Shown piece after piece: positions 33,545 through 41,930 of a DNA stretch of 64,000 nt (position 1 is the stretch's first letter; every line of letters begins with the position of its first letter). The translations under genes and the position numbers were made by a program. Source of the stretch: JASEGV01 sp947085405. Lineage in GTDB: Bacteria > Bacteroidota > Ignavibacteria > UBA10030 > BY39. The notes under the pieces are model-generated. The model ran no database searches and was not told the origin of the DNA. It saw nothing but the letters and a program-made list of their open reading frames with translations. The stretch covers positions 14,720 to 78,719 of the forward strand of contig CAMTWO010000039.1 in NCBI GenBank assembly GCA_947085405.1. The letters are read 5' to 3'.

Positions 33545-33764
33545 AAGCTGGTCGAAATACAAGCGCGGACTTCGCAAGGAAGATCAGGAAATATTCGACG
33601 ACCTTTTCCGCTCCGCGCGAATCCACCTTGCAGAAAATTTCTACGCGATGCGAACAATCCCATTCGAAAGCATCATCATCTCGATGCTGATTGAACAGAG
33701 GAAACTGATTAAGCAACTTCAAGAAAAAATTGAGAGAAGTAATTCGGTAGAAATACTTACTTGA
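33495..33764 (+). CDS. Small protein of unknown function in the polymerase cassette
   Basis: An 89-residue soluble protein: MGRTLPTFTRIIDGEIESWS, KYKRGLRKEDQEIFDDLFRS, then a helical stretch (FESIIISMLIEQRKLIKQLQ). It overlaps the end of the RecA-like gene by 50 bp in another frame, so the two are probably translationally coupled. No domain is recognised. The polymerase starts 153 bp later. Its conserved pairing with RecA-like and PolB genes elsewhere would be worth testing. Confidence 0.7.
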   Translation: MGRTLPTFTRIIDGEIESWSKYKRGLRKEDQEIFDDLFRSARIHLAENFYAMRTIPFESIIISMLIEQRKLIKQLQEKIERSNSVEILT

Positions 33765-33917
33765 ACAGTAAATAAATTCGATATCCGAATATCTAAACCC
33801 GAAACAAATCCAAAATCTAAAACTCAAAACATTTTGAATTTTGGGATTTGAAATTGTTTAGAGTTTCGTGCTTTGAATTTCGAATTTTAACACCCTAATC
33901 TTGAATTGTAATTTACA

Positions 33918-36326
33918 ATGGCTATTTTAAAATCCCAAACTATTACAGCTTGGCTCTTCGACCTCTATCCTTCTAATAAAGGAATAACAATCTGGTTGAT
34001 AGATGAAGAAGGCGTAAAACACACCTGTTACGCCGATTTCGCACCGTCGTTTTATCTGTATCTCAATCAATCGGATATGAAGCGGGCTGAAGTTTTAGCA
34101 ACACGCTTGCAAATTCCGGTTTCTACACACCGGACAAAGAAACGCGAGTTATATTCGAACCAAGAATGGGACGTTCTGCAAGTGAACGTTCACGACACAC
34201 TAAAATTTCGTGAAGCAGTTTGGTTTTTTGAAAAATATTTTCCGCCGTTCGCTTTCTACGACTCTAATATTTTGCCCGCTCAACTTTATTTTTACCACAC
34301 AGGACTTTTTCCGCTTGCATTCGGCGAGTATCGAATAAACGAAAAAGGAAAGTTAGTTGAATTTAATTTGTCGGACAGCCGCGAAGCATTCGAATACACA
34401 CTGCCTCCCCTTGCAATAATGAATATCCGCAACGCTAATAATTTCCTTCCGCCGAAATACCATTCAATAATTCAACTCGAAATATCGTACGAAAATAATT
34501 CATATTTGCTCGAACAACTCAACGAGTCGAGTCGTCGACAAAATCCTGCAGAGCTTCTTGAGGCGTTTAACTGGCATCTCAACCGCTTCGACCCCGATGT
34601 AATTTTAACAGAATACGGCGATGCTTCGCTTATGCCGGCTCTTGCCGCACTTTCAAAAAAACATAAGGTTCCACTTTTGTTCAACCGCGATAAAAGTGTC
34701 GGATTTTTTACTACGAAAGAATCGAGTTACTTTCAGTACGGTAAAATTGTTCACAAGGACGGCGCCTTCGAACTTGCGGGCAGATGGCACATAGATGTGC
34801 ACAACTCTTTTACTGTCGCTGAATCTTACCTCGACGGTTTGTACGACATTTCGCGCATTACTCAAATTCCGGTTCAGCGACAGGCGCGTGCGTCAATCGG
34901 CACGGGACTTTCTTCTATTCAACTTTCGTGGGCTTACCGTAACAACATTTTGATTCCGTCGAAAAAGCGTGAGCCTGAAGATTTCAAATCGGCGGCAACG
35001 CTTTTACTTGCCGACCGCGGCGGACTGATTTTTCAGCCGCTAATCGGATACCACGAGGATGTGGCTGAACTCGATTTCGTCTCGATGTATCCGACGATTA
35101 TGGTACGGCACAATGTTTCGCCGGAAACAATCAACTGCCAATGCTGTGGTAATGAAAACCTCCCGAAGGTTTTTAATTCTTCAGGTCGCACTGAACCTTC
35201 GGGAGGTTCACTGAAAACCGTGCCCGAACTTGGTTACAGAATTTGCCGCAAACGCGAGGGCATTGTGCCTGCAACACTCCGCGCAGTTGTGGAAAAGCGG
35301 GCTTACTACAAACAAAAAAAACAGCAACTCAAGCACGAAGGCAACCCACTATGGCAGGTTTATGATAACCGCCAGTCGGCGCTAAAGTGGATGCTCGTAA
35401 CCTGCTTTGGTTATTTGGGTTATAAGAATGCACGCTTCGGTAAAATCGAAGCTCACGAGTCGGTGAATGCTTTTTCGCGCGATGCAATTCTTCAGGCAAA
35501 GGAGATTGCCGAAAACCGCGGCTTCAAGCTTCTGCATGCAATTATAGATTGTATGTGGTTGAAAAAAATAGGAGCTACGGAAAACGATTACCGGCAGTTA
35601 TGCAAAGAAATAGAATCAAAAGTCGGGATTGATATTTCCCTCGAAGGAATTTACAACTGGATACTTTATCCTGCCTCGAAGATGGATGCACTGCTTCCGA
35701 CTGCAAACAAGTATGTCGGATATTACAGAAACGGTGAAGTAAAAATCCGTGGTATAGAAACACGCAGAAAAGACACGCCCAAATTTATTAAGACGATGCA
35801 AGGAGCGATGTTGGAAAAACTTTCGCCGGCGACATCGGTTGCTGAAGTTGCTGCCCTTGTGCCTGAAGTTTTGGAAGTCGCACGTGAGTATATCGAACGC
35901 TTGCAAGCCGGCACAGTTAACCCGATGGAGCTTGTAATACGGCGGAATATTTCGCAGGAAGCAAGCGAGTATTCCAACAACAGCGTTAATGCGGTAGTTA
36001 CGCGTATGATTGAAGAATCGGGAGTTCACCTTGCGGCGGGCGAGAGAATCGAGTATATACTGATTGACCAGTCCGGCAAACACAAACCGGAAAAAGCCAA
36101 GCCGCTTTCGCTTTATGCGTTCGAGGATGGTTACGATATAGAAAAATACACAGAGCTTGCGCTTAAAGCAGTGGAAACTTTGCTGCTGCCGTTTGGGTGG
36201 GATGTGGAAAGGTTGAAGGATGTGTATGGTATAGAGAAGAAACGAAAACTAGTTGAGAAAACGATTGTGCATAATAAAATTAATTACGATGAAATATTTG
36301 GATTAAATTTGTATGGTAAATATTGA
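33918..36326 (+). CDS. Family B DNA polymerase with altered catalytic motif C
   Basis: An 802-residue DNA polymerase B. Motif A is ELDFVSMYPTIM (384-395, D386). Motif B is LKWMLVTCFGYLGY (489-502, K490). Motif C, normally DTD, reads AIIDCMWL (541-548): D544 is kept but the second Asp is replaced. The exonuclease region (~183-310) is also degenerate: Exo I is IIQLEIS rather than DIE. A Cys cluster C407, C409, C410 and C443 may bind zinc. These features recall archaeal/bacterial PolB2-type polymerases. Two dispersed repeats lie inside the gene (34518-34539 and 35157-35208); both keep the frame. The RecA-like and small genes upstream suggest a damage-response or translesion role, which is inference. 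Confidence 0.85.
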   Translation: MAILKSQTITAWLFDLYPSNKGITIWLIDEEGVKHTCYADFAPSFYLYLNQSDMKRAEVLATRLQIPVSTHRTKKRELYSNQEWDVLQVNVHDTLKFREAVWFFEKYFPPFAFYDSNILPAQLYFYHTGLFPLAFGEYRINEKGKLVEFNLSDSREAFEYTLPPLAIMNIRNANNFLPPKYHSIIQLEISYENNSYLLEQLNESSRRQNPAELLEAFNWHLNRFDPDVILTEYGDASLMPALAALSKKHKVPLLFNRDKSVGFFTTKESSYFQYGKIVHKDGAFELAGRWHIDVHNSFTVAESYLDGLYDISRITQIPVQRQARASIGTGLSSIQLSWAYRNNILIPSKKREPEDFKSAATLLLADRGGLIFQPLIGYHEDVAELDFVSMYPTIMVRHNVSPETINCQCCGNENLPKVFNSSGRTEPSGGSLKTVPELGYRICRKREGIVPATLRAVVEKRAYYKQKKQQLKHEGNPLWQVYDNRQSALKWMLVTCFGYLGYKNARFGKIEAHESVNAFSRDAILQAKEIAENRGFKLLHAIIDCMWLKKIGATENDYRQLCKEIESKVGIDISLEGIYNWILYPASKMDALLPTANKYVGYYRNGEVKIRGIETRRKDTPKFIKTMQGAMLEKLSPATSVAEVAALVPEVLEVAREYIERLQAGTVNPMELVIRRNISQEASEYSNNSVNAVVTRMIEESGVHLAAGERIEYILIDQSGKHKPEKAKPLSLYAFEDGYDIEKYTELALKAVETLLLPFGWDVERLKDVYGIEKKRKLVEKTIVHNKINYDEIFGLNLYGKY
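34518..34539. repeat. 22-nt dispersed repeat inside polB (copy also at 55432)
   Basis: Identical over 22 nt to 55432-55453, where it lies in a non-coding spacer. The reverse complement contains GTCGACGACTC, a core also seen at about 7360 and 12720. In polB it encodes residues near LNESSRRQN (201-209), between the exonuclease-like blocks. Confidence 0.75.
35157..35208. repeat. Palindromic element inserted in frame in polB (15-bp arms, 22-nt loop)
   Basis: Perfect 15-bp arms (AACCTCCCGAAGGTT, 35157-35171; AACCTTCGGGAGGTT, 35194-35208) around a 22-nt loop. It encodes about residues 414-431 (NLPKVFNSSGRTEPSGG), between the two halves of the Cys cluster. The same arms and loop length occur at 4867-4916 next to queC. 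Confidence 0.85.
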
Positions 36327-36416
36327 TGTAGATATTGCAATTTCGAAACCGATAAAAATACTAAAGATTATAACTTTGTTTTTTATTAATTGAAGTGTTA
36401 GATTTTGGGCATTAAA

Positions 36417-37568
36417 ATGACTAATGATATACATAATTCAGTTTTTGATGAAGGAACTAAGATTAAACTTTATGTACTTGAACAGTATTTACGTGAATGG
36501 TTACCTGTTTTTCTCAAGAAAAATAAAACATTCTGGGATAAAATATTCATTTATGATTTTTTTGCTGGGAGTGGGACTGATAGTGAAAACAATCCTGGTA
36601 GTCCGTTAATTATAATTAATCTAATTAAGTCATTTTGTAAGGATATCGTCGAGAAAAAACTTCAATTGAAACTAGTTTTCAATGAGTTTAATAAAAATAA
36701 GTTTGAGAATTTAGTAAAAAACTGTGATAAAACATTGTTAGAGTGTGTTGAAAATAATGATTCGGCAAACTATTGTCCAAAGGATAAATATTCTACTTCT
36801 TGTGTTTTTGATTTACTCATAGAAAATCAAGATTTTCAGAAATTTTTTGATAATATCTACACCGAGATGAAGAAGCATCCAGGGCATCCCCGGTTTATGT
36901 TTTTAGACCAATATGGGATAAAACATATCACATCTGAAATTATTAACAAACTTGTATTTTTGGAAAGAACTGATTTTATTTTTTTTATTACATCATCGTT
37001 CGCAAGAAGGTTTATAAAAATTCCAGAATTCCAAAAATATCTTAAACTGACCCGAAAAGAGTTTGATCAGAATAAACCGTATCATTGCCATCGTGTAATA
37101 TACGATTATTACAAATCCTTGCTGCCAGAAGGGAAGAATTATTACTTAGCACCATTTTCAATTAAAAAAGGGGCAAATATTTATGGTCTCATTTTTGGTT
37201 CCCATCATACATTGGGTATAGAAAAATTCTTAAATATTTGTTGGAGAATAAATCCACAAACTGGAGATGCTAATTTTGATATTGATAGGGAAGGAATTAA
37301 TCCAGATAGTCCTTCATTTTTCGAAGAGCTAAACATTCCTAACAAGATTCAGGACTTTAAACGACAGTTAAGAATAAACATACAAAATTGTAAAATTACC
37401 ACAAATATAGAAATGTATAACTATACTTTTGAAATGGGTGGTTTGCCTAAACATGCGAATGAAGTCATAAAGGAAATGCAAAAAGAAAAGATAATATCTA
37501 ACGATGCAAAATTATCGAATCAAAACATACATAAATTACCAATAACAAAAATAAAATTATTGAAATAA
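36417..37568 (+). CDS. tcmP: Three-Cys-motif partner protein TcmP
   Basis: A 383-residue protein with the TcmP family start: FDEGTKIKLYVLEQYLREWL, FWDKIFIYDFFAGSGTDSEN and PGSPLIIINLI. The DFFAGSG motif is methyltransferase-like (SAM-binding motif I), but true activity is unproven for the family. It is defined by its constant pairing with a three-Cys-motif Gp37/Gp68 protein, which follows here after 1 bp. The ATG at 36417 is used rather than the TTG at 36405. Base composition is more AT-rich than in polB upstream, hinting at an acquired two-gene cassette. Confidence 0.85.
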   Translation: MTNDIHNSVFDEGTKIKLYVLEQYLREWLPVFLKKNKTFWDKIFIYDFFAGSGTDSENNPGSPLIIINLIKSFCKDIVEKKLQLKLVFNEFNKNKFENLVKNCDKTLLECVENNDSANYCPKDKYSTSCVFDLLIENQDFQKFFDNIYTEMKKHPGHPRFMFLDQYGIKHITSEIINKLVFLERTDFIFFITSSFARRFIKIPEFQKYLKLTRKEFDQNKPYHCHRVIYDYYKSLLPEGKNYYLAPFSIKKGANIYGLIFGSHHTLGIEKFLNICWRINPQTGDANFDIDREGINPDSPSFFEELNIPNKIQDFKRQLRINIQNCKITTNIEMYNYTFEMGGLPKHANEVIKEMQKEKIISNDAKLSNQNIHKLPITKIKLLK

Positions 37569-37569
37569 T

Positions 37570-38286
37570 ATGGCACAATCATCTATAGAATGGACTGAAA
37601 TGACTTGGAACCCGACAACGGGTTGCACGAAAATTACGTCTGGCTGTAAGTTTTGTTATGCCGAGGTGATGGCTAAGCGACTTCAAGCTATGGGGATAGA
37701 AAAGTATAAAGCGGGCTTTGCTCTAAGAACCCATCCTTCAAATTTAAAAATACCATATTCTTGGAAATCACCAAGAATTGTATTCGTAAATTCGATGAGT
37801 GACCTATTCCATGAAAATATCCCATTTGGCTTTATACAGCAAGTTTTTAAAGTCATGAATGAAAATCCACAACATGTTTTTCAGGTATTAACTAAACGTG
37901 CAGAACGACTTCTGGAAATAAGTGATAAATTAAAATGGACACATAATATCTGGATGGGAGTTACCGTAGAAAACGAGTTTGTCAAAAATAGAATCAGCTT
38001 GTTGAAAAAAACTAAATCAAAAGTAAAATTTTTATCATGTGAACCACTTATCGGACCGCTTAAGAATTTAAATTTAAAAAAAATTGATTGGATGATTGTT
38101 GGAGGTGAAAGCGGATTCAGACCCAGAGAGATGAAAATTGATTGGGTATTAGATATACAAGATCAATGTGTGAAAGCCGGAGTTCCATTCTTTTTCAAGC
38201 AATGGGGTGGACGTAATAAAAAAGCAAATGGCCGTCTGTTAAATGGGAAAACTTATGATGAACTACCACAATTGGTTGAGCTATAA
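37570..38286 (+). CDS. Phage Gp37/Gp68-family three-Cys-motif protein (DUF5131)
   Basis: A 238-residue protein opening SSIEWTEMTWNPTTGC, with the three-cysteine motif C19-x6-C26-x2-C29 (CTKITSGCKFC). The shape resembles radical-SAM cluster motifs, and the family is related to radical-SAM and spore-photolyase-like folds. Other family words present are RIVFVNSMSDLFHE, VLTKRAERLLE, WMGVTVEN, KFLSCEPLIGP, MIVGGESG and PFFFKQWGG. It is known from phages and bacterial genomes beside TcmP, as here (1-bp gap). Function is unknown. It ends 6 bp from the convergent clpX. Confidence 0.88.
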   Translation: MAQSSIEWTEMTWNPTTGCTKITSGCKFCYAEVMAKRLQAMGIEKYKAGFALRTHPSNLKIPYSWKSPRIVFVNSMSDLFHENIPFGFIQQVFKVMNENPQHVFQVLTKRAERLLEISDKLKWTHNIWMGVTVENEFVKNRISLLKKTKSKVKFLSCEPLIGPLKNLNLKKIDWMIVGGESGFRPREMKIDWVLDIQDQCVKAGVPFFFKQWGGRNKKANGRLLNGKTYDELPQLVEL

Positions 38287-38292
38287 TTTTCT

Positions 38293-39558
38293 CTACCCCG
38301 TCGCCTTCTGTTTACCGTATTCGTAAATAGGGTCTTCTCTCTTTAAAAGTGTTTCCTTCGTAATAGTACACTTTGTTAAATTTTGGTGTGTTGGTAAGTG
38401 ATACATAGTATCGAGCATAGTATCTTCAATTATTGACCGCAGCGCCCTTGCACCGGTTCCTCGTTGAATTGCTTTTTTAACTATAGCCCGCAGCGCATCC
38501 TCTTCAAACTCTAATTCTACCCCCTCAATCATAAACAATTTTTTGTATTGCTTAACAAGGGCATTTTTCGGTTGAGTAAGGATATTCATAAGAGCTTCCT
38601 CATTTAAGGAGTGCAACGAAGAAGCAACCGGTAAACGTCCGACAAATTCCGGTATCAATCCGTATTTCAGCAAATCTTCCGGTTCTATCAACGATAAATA
38701 TTCGTCTTTGATTTGCTCTTTTTTACCTTTGATGGGAGCTCCAAAACCGATTGGGCTGCGGTCAATACGCCGCGCAATAATTTTATCGATACCTTCGAAT
38801 GCACCGCCGCAAATAAACAAAATATTTTTTGTGTTCACGTGAATCAAATTTTGTTCGGGATGTTTCCTGCCCCCTTTGGGAGGTACACCGGCAATCGTTC
38901 CTTCCAAAATTTTAAGTAACGCCTGTTGAACACCTTCGCCGGAAACATCGCGTGTGATCGACATGTTATCACTTTTGCGTGCTATTTTATCGATTTCATC
39001 TATATAAACTATTCCCTGCTCGGCTTTTTCAACATCGTAATCGGAACTTTGCAATAAATGAAGTAAAACAGTCTCGACATCGTCGCCTACGTATCCGGCT
39101 TCGGTTAGTGTAGTGGCATCGGCGATTGCGAACGGGACATCTAAAATTTTTGCGAGAGTTTGAGCTAAAAGAGTTTTACCGGTACCGGTAGGTCCAACAA
39201 GCAAAATGTTGCTCTTCTCGATTTCTACCTCGTCGTGATCGCCGAGAACTTTCCCGGAATTTATTCTTTTATAATGATTGTAAACTGCAACCGCCAACGT
39301 TTTTTTAGCGTGCTCTTGTCCGATCACATAATCATCGAGCGATTTTTTAATATCAACAGGAGTTGGAAGGACGTGTTTTATTTTTCGGCGAGGAGAAATT
39401 GCTGAAAATTTGCTTTTCAAAATATCGACCGAACTTGCAACGCAGGTATCGCATATATAAGCTTCGTTGCCGGCAATCATACCTTTTACTTCTTCGCTGC
39501 GTCTGCCGCAAAACGAACATTTTACAACTTCCGTGTACTTATTTTTTCTATCAGTCAT
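38293..39558 (-). CDS. clpX: ATP-dependent Clp protease ATP-binding subunit
   Basis: A 421-residue AAA+ unfoldase that recognises tagged proteins and threads them into ClpP. The N-terminal zinc domain has C14, C17, C36 and C39; Walker A GPTGTGKT is at 122-129, followed by IVYIDEIDK (Walker B), sensor region and the GFGAPI-type IGF loop analogue that docks ClpP. RGTGARALRSIIEDTMLD is the usual C-terminal motif. It begins 3 bp after clpP in the tig-clpP-clpX order common in bacteria. Confidence 0.97.
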   Translation of the reverse strand: MTDRKNKYTEVVKCSFCGRRSEEVKGMIAGNEAYICDTCVASSVDILKSKFSAISPRRKIKHVLPTPVDIKKSLDDYVIGQEHAKKTLAVAVYNHYKRINSGKVLGDHDEVEIEKSNILLVGPTGTGKTLLAQTLAKILDVPFAIADATTLTEAGYVGDDVETVLLHLLQSSDYDVEKAEQGIVYIDEIDKIARKSDNMSITRDVSGEGVQQALLKILEGTIAGVPPKGGRKHPEQNLIHVNTKNILFICGGAFEGIDKIIARRIDRSPIGFGAPIKGKKEQIKDEYLSLIEPEDLLKYGLIPEFVGRLPVASSLHSLNEEALMNILTQPKNALVKQYKKLFMIEGVELEFEEDALRAIVKKAIQRGTGARALRSIIEDTMLDTMYHLPTHQNLTKCTITKETLLKREDPIYEYGKQKATG

Positions 39559-39561
39559 TTT

Positions 39562-40176
39562 TTATTTTTTATCAATAGGTTGTTTTTTGTATAGGACAGC
39601 GTCAATTAATCCGTAATTTTTTGCATCCTCGGATGATAAGTAATAATCGCGGTCGGTATCGCTTGTTACTTGTTCGATCGGCTTTCCGCAATGATTCGAA
39701 ATTATTTCGTTGATTCGGCGTTTCATTCTTAATATTTCTTCAGCTTGAATACTTATATCGGTCGCGGTTCCTTGCACACCACCCCAAGGTTGATGAATCA
39801 TTATGCGTGAATTCGGTAAAGAAGTCCGTTTACCTTTTGTACCGCCTGCTAACAGCACGGCAGCCATACTCGCAGCCATACCGATGCATATTGTAGAAAT
39901 ATCGGAACGGATGTATTGCATCGTGTCGTATATTGCCAAGCCCGAAGATACAGAACCGCCCGGACTGTTTATGTAAAGATGAATGTCTTTGTCGGGGTCT
40001 TCCGATTCTAAAAACAATAATTGTGCGATCACTAAACTTGCAATCGAATCATCAATTGGTGTTCCGATGAATACAATCCGTTCTTTCAACAAGCGTGAAA
40101 AAATATCGTAAGCTCGCTCGCCGCGTCCGCTTTGCTCTACAACTATTGGTACTAATTGATTATATACCGGTTTCAT
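39562..40176 (-). CDS. clpP: ATP-dependent Clp protease proteolytic subunit
   Basis: A 204-residue serine protease. The catalytic triad is S103 (GMAASMAA), H128 (RIMIHQP) and D177 (DTDRDYYL). Family words LVPIVVEQSGRGERAYDIFS, ERIVFIGTPIDD and YINSPGGSV are all present, and length is normal. It assembles into the barrel partnered by ClpX, encoded 3 bp downstream; trigger factor is 11 bp upstream. Confidence 0.97.
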   Translation of the reverse strand: MKPVYNQLVPIVVEQSGRGERAYDIFSRLLKERIVFIGTPIDDSIASLVIAQLLFLESEDPDKDIHLYINSPGGSVSSGLAIYDTMQYIRSDISTICIGMAASMAAVLLAGGTKGKRTSLPNSRIMIHQPWGGVQGTATDISIQAEEILRMKRRINEIISNHCGKPIEQVTSDTDRDYYLSSEDAKNYGLIDAVLYKKQPIDKK

Positions 40177-40187
40177 TCGAATCCTTT

Positions 40188-41459
40188 CTATATTTCTTTA
40201 TCAGTTACAATTTCTTCAATTTCGTTATTTGCGATTAAAAACTTATTCAGTTTGACAGATAAAATTCCATCTTTTACTGTTTGTGCATTTTTATAATATT
40301 CCATCAAACGTTCGCGGTCGATTCCGGTACGTTTTACATCATCATCCACACGACTCTCGATATCCGAATCTTCGACTTGAATGTTTTCAGCTTTAATAAT
40401 CTGCTCGCGTATTAAAAACCACTTTGCCTGCCAAATGGCTCTTTCCTTCTGGTGTTTTTTAAACTCCTCGATGTTGAATTCCTTCGGTAATTCTTTATTA
40501 GGAAATCTCTGTTTGATATCTTCCACAAAACTATTTAGCACACCTTCTATCAGAGATGCCGGTACTACAAATTCGTGCGATGCAACTATTTTTTCAACGA
40601 TAGCATTTATCAGTTTACTTTCGCTGTGATTTTGCCATTCGGTTTGTAAGTTTTCCCGAAGATGTTTTTTAAAACCATCGACAGTTACTATTGCATCTTT
40701 TGTAATTTTCTTTACGAATTCATCAGTGAGTTCAGGCAGAACAACTTTTTGAATTTTATTTACAACCAGTTGCGATTTTTGTTTGTGCTTATGTCCATCG
40801 TGTTCGTATTCAAAATCGGTAATGCGGGTTTCATTTACTGAAACGTTTTTCAAGGCATTCTTGAATTCAGGATATACATGCTTGTCTGCGAGGTACACAG
40901 TTTCATTTTTTGCAACTTTCCCGATTAGCGGCACACCACTCTCGTCTAAATCTTGTAGATCAAAAGTTACGACGTGGTGATTGTCGTCGGCAGTTTTAGC
41001 TTCGGAACGTTCGGCATTGGCAAATAAAATTTGATTTACCTGATCTTCAAATTCTTCCTCTGTTACATTGTGAACTAATTTTTCGTACTTCAGTCCCTTG
41101 TAATTTTTCAGGTCAAAATTTGGAATCACGTCATATTTAATTTTAAAAGTAGCTTCTTCACCTTTCTTATAGTTCATATCAACTAATGTAGGTGTACCTA
41201 CGACATCAATTTTTTGTTCTTCGATATTTTTTTGGAATGAATCGTTGGCAATTTTTTCGAGCGATTCATACTCGATGCTTTCGCCGTAGAGTTTTTTTAT
41301 TTTATCGAGAGGCACTTTCCCTTTTCGAAAACCGGGCATATCTATTTTTTTTCTGTACTCTTGATACGCATTTTCGAAATGCGGAATTAATTCTTCCTGT
41401 GGAACAATAATTTCAATCTCTTTTTCAGTTTCGTTGATATCTGTTATGTTAAAATTCAA
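40188..41459 (-). CDS. tig: Trigger factor
   Basis: A 423-residue ribosome-bound chaperone and peptidyl-prolyl isomerase. The N-terminal ribosome-binding domain has the signature MPGFRKGKVP, followed by a PPIase-like domain whose conserved motifs are weak (VVTFDLQDLDESGVPLIGK), and a helical C-terminal arm. The frame is open further upstream to 41546, inside the tRNA-Leu gene, but a TTG at 41459 preceded by AGAAAGGA (7 nt spacing) gives the typical family start (NFNITDINETEKEIEIIVPQ), so that start is used. It heads the tig-clpP-clpX operon. Confidence 0.93.
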   Translation of the reverse strand: MNFNITDINETEKEIEIIVPQEELIPHFENAYQEYRKKIDMPGFRKGKVPLDKIKKLYGESIEYESLEKIANDSFQKNIEEQKIDVVGTPTLVDMNYKKGEEATFKIKYDVIPNFDLKNYKGLKYEKLVHNVTEEEFEDQVNQILFANAERSEAKTADDNHHVVTFDLQDLDESGVPLIGKVAKNETVYLADKHVYPEFKNALKNVSVNETRITDFEYEHDGHKHKQKSQLVVNKIQKVVLPELTDEFVKKITKDAIVTVDGFKKHLRENLQTEWQNHSESKLINAIVEKIVASHEFVVPASLIEGVLNSFVEDIKQRFPNKELPKEFNIEEFKKHQKERAIWQAKWFLIREQIIKAENIQVEDSDIESRVDDDVKRTGIDRERLMEYYKNAQTVKDGILSVKLNKFLIANNEIEEIVTDKEI

Positions 41460-41539
41460 AAGTAAATCCTTTCTAAACCTATTTAATTGTTCATTGATGA
41501 TACTATAATTGTCAATTGCTAATTGCCAATTAGACTTCG

Positions 41540-41622
41540 TGGGCAAAGGGGGAGTTGAACCCCCACCCTGATTAAGGACTAGATCCTAAGTCTAGCGCGT
41601 CTGCCAGTTCCGCCATTCGCCC
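41540..41622 (-). tRNA. tRNA-Leu (UAG anticodon)
   Basis: A class II tRNA on the minus strand: acceptor GGGCGAA...TTTGCCC, D-arm GGCGGAACTGGCAGACGCGC, anticodon stem-loop CTAGA-CTTAGGA-TCTAG (anticodon TAG), a long variable arm and T-arm GGGGGTTCAACTCCCCC. CCA is not encoded. It lies about 80 bp upstream of trigger factor. Confidence 0.95.
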
Positions 41623-41930
41623 AATATTTGTTAATTTTCTTTAAGATGCACTTCAAATATACGGCTATTTGGGTAAAACTACAAGCAACGGAGGGCCAAT
41701 TGCATTTTTAAAGGAATGGGAAGATGAAAGGATGAAAGGATTTTTGGATCGCGGAGTGATGCCTGCCCGTCCGCAGGCGGGGATTGGTGCCTGCCCGTCC
41801 GCTGACGGGGAATGGTGGGGTGGTGGAGTGAAGGAATGTTGGAATAATAGATTTATAGAAATGAATTCCCCGCCGCTTGTAAAAAACAAGTTTTAGACAT
41901 GCAGCGGGGTAGTTCATTTTTTAAAAATAT
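41623..41930. other. Gene-free spacer of repeats
   Basis: A 308-bp spacer. CCTGCCCGTCCGC occurs twice in tandem (41762-41774 and 41791-41803), each followed by a reverse-complement partner (AGGCGGGG, TGACGGGG). AAGGATGAAAGGAT-type words precede them. Frames on both strands across these repeats are low-complexity and not considered genes. Confidence 0.6.
41860..41918 (-). terminator. Large hairpin after the outer-membrane protein gene
   Basis: Imperfect arms AATGAATTCCCCGCCGC (41860-41876) and GCAGCGGGGTAGTTCATT (41901-41918), with a small inner CTTGT-AAAAA-ACAAG hairpin. Read on the minus strand it lies just past the stop codon at 41931. It may stop transcription, though it lacks a long T-run and may be a dispersed palindrome. 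Confidence 0.45.

Noticed and set aside
36327..36416. Possible continuation of the polymerase operon into tcmP
   Set aside because: The 90-bp gap is AT-rich and composition changes; TcmP always pairs with Gp37-Gp68 and not with PolB, so linkage cannot be supported.
41460..41546. N-terminal extension of trigger factor to the ATG at 41546
   Set aside because: That ATG lies inside the tRNA-Leu gene; the TTG at 41459 has a Shine-Dalgarno and gives the family N-terminus.
41669..41896. Overlapping frames on both strands after the tRNA-Leu gene
   Set aside because: They are made of CCTGCCCGTCCGC tandem words and proline/glycine low complexity typical of repeat DNA.
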